DNA of 5,882 bases from Propionivibrio sp. (GCA_003249625.1 QKII01000210.1:1-5882); one strand, 5' to 3'. Shown: positions 1-5,802, counted from the first letter of the stretch. The notes: generated by a model not told the origin, from the sequence alone. Program-made: numbers and translations.

Positions 1-649
1 GCAGGTGGCTGCGCATTGCCGCTGCGGCGATTGTGGGATCACCTGCCTCGATGCCGTCTACTATCCGTTTGTGCTGCTCGATGATCAGCGTGATAGGCGT
101 GGCCGCGTCGAGGCTGATGTAACGGATGCGGTCCATTTGCGCCTTGATGCCTTCAATGACCCTCCAGGCATGGGCGCGCCCCACGGACAGGGCGATCGTG
201 CGGTGAAATTCCTCATCGAGCACAAGGAATTCGTCGTTGTGTCCATACTCCAGCAGGCTCTGTCGGTCGACCAGTTCCCGTAATTCCTTGATTGCTGCAA
301 GCGGCGCGGATGTCGCGGCCTCGCGGGTTACGGCGATTTCGATCGCTTCGCGGACAAAACGCGCGTCGAGCACGTCGGCAACCGATATCTTGACAACGAA
401 GGTGCCGCGCTGCGGCTGAATGCTCACCAGTCGCTCCTCTGCAAGCTTGATAAAGGCCTCGCGCACCGGTTGGCGGCTCGTCTTGTACTGACGGGCTATC
501 TCGGACTCGGAGAGCGCGACGCCCGGCGCAATTTCACCGCGGATGATGGCGTTCCGTAGCTGGCGGTACACCTGGCCGCTTATCGATAAGGCATCGTTTC
601 GCCGGGGGTCTGCAACGGATGTGTTGGGTTCGTTACGCTCTTCGTTCAT
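1..649 (-). CDS. GntR-family transcriptional regulator, FCD (FadR C-terminal) subfamily; C-terminus cut by window edge
   Basis: A one-component DNA-binding regulator read on the minus strand; 216 codons are present before the left edge. Residues 22-90 form the GntR winged helix: VYRQLRNAIIRGEI (27-40) opens it, ARQYKTSRQPVREAFIKL (52-69) is the recognition-helix region, and QPQRGTFV (78-85) is the wing. From about residue 93 an all-helical FCD domain follows, with the usual metal/ligand-site residues visible: D145 and H149 (DEEFH), H193 (EQH) and H215 (MRSHL). Relatives are about 220-245 residues, so probably only 10-25 residues are lost. The ATG at 649 leaves 22 residues before the helix-turn-helix. 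In-frame ATGs also exist at 715 and 760, and none has a good ribosome site, so the start is uncertain. FCD proteins usually sense small organic acids. It is divergent from nifV, with 240 nt between starts, so it may regulate itself, nifV or genes to the left. The effector cannot be told from sequence. Confidence 0.94.
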   Translation of the reverse strand, partial: MNEERNEPNTSVADPRRNDALSISGQVYRQLRNAIIRGEIAPGVALSESEIARQYKTSRQPVREAFIKLAEERLVSIQPQRGTFVVKISVADVLDARFVREAIEIAVTREAATSAPLAAIKELRELVDRQSLLEYGHNDEFLVLDEEFHRTIALSVGRAHAWRVIEGIKAQMDRIRYISLDAATPITLIIEQHKRIVDGIEAGDPTIAAAAMRSHL

Positions 650-733
650 TCGTGTCGATCGTGCTCGTTGTTCTGAATGTTTTTCGGGTTTGCAAAGAGG
701 CGATTGTAGGTCCATGACGCGGCAGTTGAGACG

Positions 734-760
734 ATGTGACACCGTTTTGTAGTGTCGCAT
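734..760. promoter_or_regulatory. Imperfect inverted repeat in the divergent gntR-nifV region (candidate operator)
   Basis: Left arm ATGTGACAC (734-742) and right arm GTGTCGCAT (752-760) are inverted copies matching at 8 of 9 positions, separated by 9 bases. The site lies about 100 nt upstream of the regulator's 649 start. If the regulator starts at 715 or 760 it would be very close to or inside the coding region. A dyad between a divergent GntR gene and its neighbour is a typical operator position, but no binding is shown by sequence alone. Confidence 0.35.
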
Positions 761-768
761 TCGGGTCA

Positions 769-789
769 TTTTGTGCACTTTGCACCAAA
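769..789. promoter_or_regulatory. Imperfect palindrome: GntR-type operator or degenerate NifA upstream activator site
   Basis: TTTTGTGCAC (769-778) and TTGCACCAAA (780-789) are inverted copies matching at 8 of 10 positions around the single base at 779. The same bases read as TGT-N10-CCA (772-787), one base away from the NifA enhancer consensus TGT-N10-ACA. The centre lies about 99 nt upstream of the start site predicted from the sigma-54 promoter at 852-867, which is a normal distance for a NifA enhancer. It could equally be the operator of the divergent GntR regulator. I see no perfect TGT-N10-ACA in 650-889. Confidence 0.4.
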
Positions 790-851
790 CCGGAGCGGAT
801 TGTAGCCTCCTGTCGTTTTGTATGGCACTGAAAGATAAGGGGTTTGTTTTC

Positions 852-867
852 AGGCATTGGAATTGCT
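852..867 (+). promoter_or_regulatory. Sigma-54 (RpoN) -24/-12 promoter of nifVWZM
   Basis: The bases AGGCATTGGAATTGCT carry the invariant GG (853-854) and GC (865-866) exactly 10 bases apart, and match the consensus TGGCACG-N4-TTGCW at 9 of 12 fixed positions. It sits in the right orientation directly before nifV, whose divergent upstream neighbour means it needs its own promoter. Sigma-54 promoters are the norm for nif operons. The predicted start is near 878, which leaves only about 12 nt of leader with the ribosome site at its very beginning. Confidence 0.7.
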
Positions 868-878
868 TTTGCGGTGTC

Positions 879-884
879 AGGAGG
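879..884 (+). promoter_or_regulatory. Strong ribosome binding site of nifV
   Basis: AGGAGG lies five bases before the ATG at 890. It decides the nifV start in favour of 890 over the in-frame ATG at 857, which lies inside the sigma-54 promoter. Confidence 0.85.
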
Positions 885-889
885 CCGCA

Positions 890-2071
890 ATGTCTGAAAC
901 TGCACTTACATCGGTTGTCATCAACGATACGACGCTGCGCGATGGCGAACAATCGGCTGGCGTGGCGTTCAGTATCGAGGAAAAAATCGCCATTGCCCGT
1001 CAACTGGATGGGCTTGGCGTTCCCGAACTGGAGATTGGTATCCCCGCCATGGGCGCTGCCGAGTGCGAGAGCATTCGCACCGTGGCCTCGCTCGGACTTT
1101 CAGCGCGGTTGATGGTCTGGAGCCGGATGTGCGAAGCCGATATCGAAGCCTCCTGCAGTGTTGGCGTTCATTGCGTCGATATCTCGGTGCCTTCTTCGGA
1201 CCAGCACCTTGCCTACAAGTTGCGCCGGGAGCGCTCCTGGCTGCTAGGCAACCTTGGTCGCCATGTGGCGAGCGCACTTGATCGAGGGGTTGAAGTTTGC
1301 ATCGGTGCCGAAGACGCCTCGCGCGCAGATCCTGATTTTCTCGTGCAAATTGCCGAAACCGCTCAGCAGGCTGGGGCGCGCCGTATCCGGTTCGCCGACA
1401 CGCTCGGCGTGCTCGATCCCTTCATGGTTGCCGAACGTATCGGCTGGCTGCGTGCGCGGACCGACCTTGAAATCGAGATGCACGCCCATGATGATCTTGG
1501 GTTGGCCACGGCCAATACGCTGGCGGCCATCCGTGCTGGTGCGACCCATGTCAATACGACCGTCAATGGCTTGGGCGAGCGGGCAGGAAACGCGCCGCTC
1601 GAAGAAGTGGTCCTTGGCTTGTCGCGTTGTTATGGAATCGACGCCGGGATTAGCCTCGACGGTTTTCTCGCCATATCCCATCTGGTTGCAAACGCCTCGG
1701 GGCGTCCGGTTGGATGGCAGAAGAGTGTGGTCGGCGAAGGGGTCTTTACCCACGAGGCAGGCGTGCACATCGATGGTCTGCTCAAGCATCCCGATAACTA
1801 TCAAGGTTTCGATCCGCGAATCATCGGTCGGCAGCATCGCTTTGTGCTCGGCAAACATTCCGGGCGGAGTGGTGTACAGGCTGTCTTTGGCGGCTTGGGT
1901 GAGACGGTCAGCGAGGGTGAGTCGGACGAGTTGCTGACGGTTGTCCGGAGGTTCGTCGAGGAAAAGAAACGCCCGCCTTCGACGAAGGATTTGTTGCAGA
2001 TGCTTGACGCTTTGAGAACTTCTGCGAATGACTCGTGGGGGACTCGCGGGTTGGTTGCGGCTTTTGGTTGA
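890..2071 (+). CDS. nifV: Homocitrate synthase NifV
   Basis: A cytoplasmic enzyme condensing acetyl-CoA with 2-oxoglutarate to (R)-homocitrate, the organic ligand of the nitrogenase FeMo-cofactor. The 393-residue protein has the length and layout of NifV. An HMGL-like TIM barrel opens with NDTTLRDGEQ (12-21), which supplies the catalytic Arg17 and metal-binding Asp18. EMHAHDDLG (196-204) provides the metal histidines H198 and H200, and GLGERAGNAPLEE (227-239) is the family signature. After the barrel come HEAGVHIDG and GKHSGRSG, typical of the C-terminal part of NifV and isopropylmalate-synthase relatives. There is no long C-terminal LeuA-type regulatory domain, which argues against leucine biosynthesis. 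The start at 890 is chosen from its strong ribosome site. It is the first gene of a nifV-nifW-nifZ-nifM operon, probably driven by the sigma-54 promoter just upstream. Identification as NifV rather than a lysine-pathway homocitrate synthase rests mainly on the nif neighbours. Confidence 0.96.
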   Translation: MSETALTSVVINDTTLRDGEQSAGVAFSIEEKIAIARQLDGLGVPELEIGIPAMGAAECESIRTVASLGLSARLMVWSRMCEADIEASCSVGVHCVDISVPSSDQHLAYKLRRERSWLLGNLGRHVASALDRGVEVCIGAEDASRADPDFLVQIAETAQQAGARRIRFADTLGVLDPFMVAERIGWLRARTDLEIEMHAHDDLGLATANTLAAIRAGATHVNTTVNGLGERAGNAPLEEVVLGLSRCYGIDAGISLDGFLAISHLVANASGRPVGWQKSVVGEGVFTHEAGVHIDGLLKHPDNYQGFDPRIIGRQHRFVLGKHSGRSGVQAVFGGLGETVSEGESDELLTVVRRFVEEKKRPPSTKDLLQMLDALRTSANDSWGTRGLVAAFG

Positions 2072-2083
2072 TTTGGAGGAGTT

Positions 2084-2377
2084 ATGGAAACCAATTTTCG
2101 GCAGGAAATGGAAGAGCTCGAGTCGGCCGAGGAGTTCCTTGAATTCTTCGGAATCGATTTCGACCCGGAGGTCGTCATCGTCGCACGGTTGCACATACTG
2201 CAGCGGTTTCATGACTATCTGCGCAACAAATCCGGCGCGACGTTTGAAGAATATCGCACCTGCCTGTCTCGGGCCTACGACGATTTCGTGCGTTCGGATG
2301 CGCTGACCGAAAAAGTTTTTCGCGTGCATAAACGCGCGGCCGGCATTGCCACGGTGCCTCTGGCGTCTTGGCGATGA
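2084..2377 (+). CDS. nifW: Nitrogenase stabilizing/protective protein NifW
   Basis: A small cytoplasmic accessory protein (97 residues) that associates with the MoFe protein (NifDK) during its maturation and is reported to help protect it from oxygen. Family hallmarks are visible: SAEEFLEFFGIDFDP (14-28), RLHILQRFHDYL (35-46) and DALTEKVFRV (72-81). The C-terminus VPLASWR resembles the usual end of the family, so the gene looks complete although at the short side. It starts 12 nt after nifV with GGAGGAG (2075-2081) just before the ATG. Its last 32 nt overlap the start of nifZ. It has no catalytic motif and no membrane segment. Confidence 0.93.
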   Translation: METNFRQEMEELESAEEFLEFFGIDFDPEVVIVARLHILQRFHDYLRNKSGATFEEYRTCLSRAYDDFVRSDALTEKVFRVHKRAAGIATVPLASWR

Positions 2378-2807
2378 GGTGCGGGTGACTCGCAATCTGC
2401 GGAACGACGGAACGTTTCCCGGTGAGATGATGGGGTCGCTGTTGATTCGCCGAGGAAGTGTCGGCACCGTCATCGACATCGGAACATTTCTTGGGGCGCA
2501 GGTCATTTATACGGTTCATTTCCTGGACGCCGATCGAATGGTCGGTTGTCGGGAAGAAGAGCTGATCGGTGTCGATGAGCCCTGGATGCCGAGTGCATTT
2601 GAAAGTCGCGAAAAAATCGCAGCAGCACGGATTCTCTCGCTCGGAAACGAAGTGCGCGTTCCCCTGGGGGCGCTCGGGGAAATCTTGCGTGTGGTGCGCG
2701 ATCAAGACGCCATTTGTTATCACGTCCATTTTGATTGTCTGCCGGGCCGCACGCTTGCCGTGCCGGAATCGGCGCTAGCTTCACTGTCGGAGTCGAATCA
2801 TGCCTGA
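2346..2807 (+). CDS. nifZ: Nitrogenase P-cluster maturation protein NifZ (TTG start)
   Basis: A cytoplasmic assembly factor (153 residues) needed for forming the second P-cluster of the MoFe protein. Family motifs are clear: GDEVRVTRNLRNDGTFPG (9-26), RRGSVGTVIDIGTFL (35-49), IYTVHFLDADRMVGCREEEL (54-73) and EPWMPS (78-83). The second half repeats the pattern of the first in weaker form: LGNEVRV, GALGEILRV, CYHVHF, then LAVPESAL. No ATG exists in frame near the expected N-terminus. TTG at 2346 is the only standard start after the in-frame stop at 2304-2306 that keeps the conserved GDEV. GTG at 2379 would remove it. No clear ribosome site precedes the TTG, and the gene overlaps nifW by 32 nt, so translation is probably coupled to nifW. 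The stop overlaps the nifM start by 8 nt. Confidence 0.93.
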   Translation: MPRCLWRLGDEVRVTRNLRNDGTFPGEMMGSLLIRRGSVGTVIDIGTFLGAQVIYTVHFLDADRMVGCREEELIGVDEPWMPSAFESREKIAAARILSLGNEVRVPLGALGEILRVVRDQDAICYHVHFDCLPGRTLAVPESALASLSESNHA

Positions 2808-3639
2808 AGTAAATCCCTACCTTGCGCTCAAGTTGTCTCAGGAACTGTTCCATAAAACACCTGCTTCCCTGGAGCCGCTAGAGCGGCAACGCGTTGACTC
2901 GGTCGCGTCGCGTCAGCAGCGTATCGAGCAGCGCATTCTGGCGTCCTCCGAAGCGGCTCAGGTCGTGCTTCCGGAATCGTCTCTGGCACAGGCGTTATCT
3001 GAAATCCGCAGTCGATACACCTCAGAAGACGAGTTTCTTTCCGACCTGGAAAATTCAGGAATGGATCAGTCGGCGTTGATCGATGCCGTCGAGCGCGACC
3101 TGAAATTCGATGCGGTCCTGGACCGCGTAGCTAGCCGGATTGTCGACGTCGGTGAGGCTGATATCGAGATCTTCTATCTGATGCACCGGGAACGATTTCG
3201 CCGACCGGAGAACCGGACGTTGCGCCATATTCTTGTCACCATCAATGAGACGTTGAAGGGGAATGACCGGGCATCGGCGCGCCGTAGAATCGACAACGTG
3301 CGGGCGCGCCTTTTGAAGTCGCCACACCGTTTTGCCGAGCTGGCGATGAAGTATTCCGAGTGCACCACTGCCATGAATGGGGGCATGCTTGGCGCGGTGG
3401 AGAAGGGGCAGTTGTATCCGGAACTGGACCGGACAGCCTTTACCATGCAGGCCGGCGAGTTGTCGCGTGTGGTCGAATCACCAATGGGATTTCACGTGAT
3501 CAACTGCGTTTCCATTGAGTCCGAAAGCGAGCAGCCACTGTCGCTGGTGCGCGAAAAAATTCGTACTTATCTGATTGAATCGCGGCGCAAATCGGCGCAG
3601 AGAGAATGGATCGCTTCGCTCTTCAGAAAGGCTGCGTAG
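2800..3639 (+). CDS. nifM: NifM, parvulin-type peptidyl-prolyl cis-trans isomerase for NifH
   Basis: A cytoplasmic prolyl isomerase (279 residues) known in other diazotrophs to be required for folding and stability of the nitrogenase Fe protein NifH. Residues 1-130 form a helical N-terminal region resembling other NifM and SurA/PpiC-type chaperones, with no signal peptide. The parvulin domain spans about 133-242: LRHILV (141-146) with the catalytic-site histidine H143, FAELAMKYSE (178-187), GGMLGAVEKGQL (194-205) and ESPMGFHVI (226-234) with the second histidine H232. A short helical tail follows. The ATG at 2800 has GGAG at 2789-2792, seven bases upstream, and overlaps the nifZ stop. It is the last gene of the operon. 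A general PpiC chaperone is the alternative, but length, lack of export signal and context favour NifM. Confidence 0.94.
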   Translation: MPEVNPYLALKLSQELFHKTPASLEPLERQRVDSVASRQQRIEQRILASSEAAQVVLPESSLAQALSEIRSRYTSEDEFLSDLENSGMDQSALIDAVERDLKFDAVLDRVASRIVDVGEADIEIFYLMHRERFRRPENRTLRHILVTINETLKGNDRASARRRIDNVRARLLKSPHRFAELAMKYSECTTAMNGGMLGAVEKGQLYPELDRTAFTMQAGELSRVVESPMGFHVINCVSIESESEQPLSLVREKIRTYLIESRRKSAQREWIASLFRKAA

Positions 3640-3676
3640 CGAGGGAAATGGGCTGAAATATCAGTAGTCGATAAAA

Positions 3677-3730
3677 GCCTTCGGGGTAGCTTCCTGAGTT
3701 GGATATTTTTTTCGGAGCTACACCGAAAGC
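3677..3730. repeat. Long imperfect hairpin downstream of nifM
   Basis: Left arm 3677-3694 (GCCTTCGGGGTAGCTTCC) pairs with right arm 3714-3730 (GGAGCTACACCGAAAGC). There are two mismatches (3679/3728 and 3685/3722) and one bulged T, giving about 15 base pairs. The loop of 19 bases (3695-3713) holds a run of seven T. It starts 37 nt after the nifM stop. Because the T-run is in the loop and not after the stem, it is not a textbook intrinsic terminator. It may be an mRNA 3'-end structure or a small dyad remnant. Confidence 0.5.
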
Positions 3731-4068
3731 GTGCCAATTGTGCAACGAATCGCGCTCACAGATCCGTTTCTAGATTGACTATGAAGGGGTGAGCGCCATA
3801 AACTTACGGCTTTGCCGATCGACTTCTTGTACCTCTGAAAATTTGCCTGTGCCGTTGTTTTTTTCTTGGCATTGAAGGGTTTTCATACGTACAAGACAAG
3901 GTCCGGGATAGGGACTGAAAGCCTGGTTACGGGTGTTTTTTGGTTGTGTTTCTTGGCGCTTTCCAGTTGATATGTCGGATTCCCACAATTTAGTTGACGC
4001 TAATTCGATGGGATAGTTCCACTCGGCGGCAATAAAGGAATCGATGGATTTTTTCCCCGTGTTGTGTG

Positions 4069-4096
4069 TTGTATGGGGGTTGCGGTTTTTCATAAC
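4069..4096 (+). promoter_or_regulatory. Weak candidate sigma-70 promoter for the carboxyltransferase gene
   Basis: TTGTAT (4069-4074) and CATAAC (4091-4096) are separated by 16 bases and match the -35/-10 consensus at 3 and 4 of 6 positions. The predicted start is near 4103, about 26 nt before the ATG. The match is weak and is offered because the gene stands alone after a long spacer and should have its own promoter. Confidence 0.25.
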
Positions 4097-4117
4097 CTAG
4101 AAGCAGGCCAAGGGACT

Positions 4118-4123
4118 AAGGAG
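4118..4123 (+). promoter_or_regulatory. Ribosome binding site of the carboxyltransferase gene
   Basis: AAGGAG lies five bases before the ATG at 4129 and fixes that start. Confidence 0.85.
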
Positions 4124-4128
4124 CGTTT

Positions 4129-5676
4129 ATGGCAATACGCAAGGAACTACTAGATGAGTTGAACGAGCGTCGCAAAGCAGTAAGTCTTGGCGGCGGCGCC
4201 GATAAACTCGCGAAGCGTCATCAAAAAGGGCAGCTGACCGCGCGTGAGCGGATCGAAGGCCTTTATGACAAGGAATCCTTCCAGGAATCCGGGGCGCACG
4301 TCAATCACCAGACCGCTGAGTTGAAGGGGAAAGTCCTTCCGGGCGACGGTGTCATCACCGGTCTCGGTCAAATCGATGGCCGTCCTGTTGCAGCGTTCTC
4401 GCAGGATTTCACGGTCTCTGGCGGATCGCTGGGCCGCATGCATGCCAAGAAGATCTGCGACATGATGGATACCGCTGCGAACCTCGGGGTTCCGGTTGTT
4501 GCCATCAATGACTCCGGTGGCGCGCGTATTCAAGAAGCCGTTCATTCGCTGTCGGGCTACGGTCAGGTTTTCTATCGCAACGTCGAATTGTCGGGCCTGG
4601 TTCCGCAAATCGCCATCATCGCAGGACCTTGCGCGGGTGGTGCGGCTTATAGCCCAGCGCTGATGGATTTCCTGATCATGACGCGCAAGAACTCGCAGAT
4701 GTTCATTTGCGGTCCTGACGTCATCAAGGCGGCTACCGGCCAGGAAGCGCCGATCGAGATGTTCGGTACGGCTGAAGCGCACGCGTCGGTCAGCGGCAAC
4801 ATCCACTTCATCGCCGAAGACGACAAGCACGCTCTTGAGATTGCACGCAAGCTGCTGTCGTATCTGCCGTCGAACAACCTGCAGGATCCTCCGCACCATA
4901 TTCCGGAAGCCATCGCCAAGGTGTCCGATGAAGGAATGAACGATCTGGTGCCGGAAGGCGTCAAATCGGCTCTCGATGCCTACAAGGTCATCGCCCGCCT
5001 GGTCGACGGTGGGGACTTCCTTGAGGTCATGCGCGAGTTTGCCAAGAGCTTGGTGGTCGGCTTTGCACGCATCGAAGGCATGGTCGTCGGTATCCTTGCC
5101 AACCAGCCGACCTTCAAGGCAGGTGTCCTCGACGTCGATTCGTCGGACAAGGGCGCGCGTTTCATCCGCTTCTGCAACGCGTTCAATATCCCGATCGTCA
5201 ACCTCGTCAACGTGCCTGGCTTCATGCCCGGTCTGGCGCAGGAACGCGGCGGTATCATCCGCCACGGCGCGAAGTTGCTGTTCGCTTATTCCGCCGCTAC
5301 CGTGCCGAAGATCACGATGATTCTTGGCAAGTCCTACGGCGGTGCCTACCTGGCAATGTGCTCGAAGGATCTTGGTGCTGATTTCGTCTACGCCTGGCCG
5401 ACTGCAGAAATCGCCGTTATGGGGGCTGAAGGTGCCGTTCGCGTCATCTACAAGAAGGAAATCGACGCTGCCGAGGACAAGAAAGCCAAGGAAGCCGAGT
5501 TGATCGCCAGATACCGTAAGGAATTCGCCTCTCCGTACCAGGCTGCGGAAAACGGCATGATCAACGACGTCATCGCGCCGTCCGAAACGCGTTCGACGAT
5601 TGCTCTGGCGCTGCGTCTGTCGCTGACCAAGCGAGTGACCCGTCCGCCGAAGAAACACGGCCTGATTCCGCTGTAA
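4129..5676 (+). CDS. Biotin-dependent acyl-CoA carboxyltransferase subunit (methylmalonyl-CoA transcarboxylase 12S / MmdA / PccB group)
   Basis: A 515-residue, full-length carboxyltransferase that moves a carboxyl group between biotin and an acyl-CoA, most likely propionyl-CoA/methylmalonyl-CoA. It has two crotonase-fold halves. The N-half carries QDFTVSGGSLG (92-102), NDSGGARIQE (127-136) and the oxyanion-hole loop GPCAGGAAYSP (166-176). The C-half carries ANQPTFKAG (324-332), VPGFMPG (362-368), IIRHGAKLLFAY (376-387), KSYGGAYLAM (401-410) and GADFVYAWPTAEIAVMGAEGA (416-436, in which Asp418 appears to match a position tied to propionyl-CoA preference in actinobacterial enzymes, from memory). 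There is no biotin carboxylase or biotin-carrier domain, so partners must be encoded elsewhere. By remembered sequence, the stretch GLVPQIAIIAGPCAGG and the C-terminal RPPKKHG resemble Propionibacterium 12S transcarboxylase and methylmalonyl-CoA decarboxylase alpha at least as well as ordinary betaproteobacterial PccB. Codon choice is strongly C/G-ending, suggesting high expression. Confidence 0.95.
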   Translation: MAIRKELLDELNERRKAVSLGGGADKLAKRHQKGQLTARERIEGLYDKESFQESGAHVNHQTAELKGKVLPGDGVITGLGQIDGRPVAAFSQDFTVSGGSLGRMHAKKICDMMDTAANLGVPVVAINDSGGARIQEAVHSLSGYGQVFYRNVELSGLVPQIAIIAGPCAGGAAYSPALMDFLIMTRKNSQMFICGPDVIKAATGQEAPIEMFGTAEAHASVSGNIHFIAEDDKHALEIARKLLSYLPSNNLQDPPHHIPEAIAKVSDEGMNDLVPEGVKSALDAYKVIARLVDGGDFLEVMREFAKSLVVGFARIEGMVVGILANQPTFKAGVLDVDSSDKGARFIRFCNAFNIPIVNLVNVPGFMPGLAQERGGIIRHGAKLLFAYSAATVPKITMILGKSYGGAYLAMCSKDLGADFVYAWPTAEIAVMGAEGAVRVIYKKEIDAAEDKKAKEAELIARYRKEFASPYQAAENGMINDVIAPSETRSTIALALRLSLTKRVTRPPKKHGLIPL

Positions 5677-5692
5677 GGAAAAAACCAAGGCA

Positions 5693-5738
5693 GAGAGCTG
5701 CGTGTCTTGCGCGCTAGGGTGTTGGGCGCGTAGCTCTT
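5693..5738 (+). terminator. Strong hairpin after the carboxyltransferase gene, probable terminator or attenuator
   Basis: Bases 5694-5707 pair with 5724-5737 without interruption (14 pairs, four of them G-U in RNA), and an outer G-U pair at 5693/5738 extends the stem. The loop is 16 bases. The bases that follow (TCTGTTTC, 5738-5745 region) are only moderately U-rich, so termination may be partial. It begins 17 nt after the stop codon and lies 65 nt before the next possible gene start at 5803. Confidence 0.55.
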
Positions 5739-5802
5739 CTGTTTCGGTATGTGGTACCAACCCTTTGTTTCATCGCATTTCATTAACGGGAATCTACCTA
5801 CC

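Larger units (their letters stand above)
3640..4128. other. 489-nt AT-rich spacer without a credible gene
   Basis: The stretch between nifM and the carboxyltransferase gene is clearly AT-richer than its flanks: about 40% GC by hand count in 3841-3900, against about 55% in 5161-5220. It contains a long imperfect hairpin at 3677-3730, several T-rich runs, and probably the promoter and leader of the downstream gene. A 104-codon minus-strand frame (3779-4093) has no ribosome site and no recognisable motif, so I do not call it a gene. No tRNA, repeat array or insertion-sequence end is apparent. Confidence 0.6.

Noticed and set aside
823..838. A perfect TGGCAC that could be a second -24 element before nifV
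   Set aside because: The bases at the -12 position are TA (836-837), not GC, so the invariant GG-N10-GC is not met.
857..889. Alternative nifV start at ATG 857
   Set aside because: It overlaps the sigma-54 promoter and has no ribosome site, while 890 has AGGAGG at ideal spacing.
650..889. A perfect NifA enhancer (TGT-N10-ACA)
   Set aside because: Only one ACA (739-741) occurs in the region and the matching upstream bases (726-728) are TTG. Only degenerate matches were found.
1244..2506. A 420-codon minus-strand open frame across nifV, nifW and nifZ
   Set aside because: It is antisense to three recognisable nif genes, has no known motif, and is explained by codon bias.
3722..3737. TGGCACG on the minus strand in the spacer, resembling a sigma-54 -24 element
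   Set aside because: The bases at the -12 position are not GC, and it would transcribe back into the 3' end of nifM.
3779..4093. A 104-codon minus-strand frame in the spacer after nifM
   Set aside because: It has no ribosome site at usable distance, a polar translation without a recognisable domain, and the base composition of the spacer.
4150..5760. A 536-codon open frame on the minus strand covering the carboxyltransferase gene
   Set aside because: It lies fully opposite a gene with unmistakable family motifs. Its translation is rich in Arg, Asp, His and Gln with no domain, as expected from strong codon bias on the coding strand.
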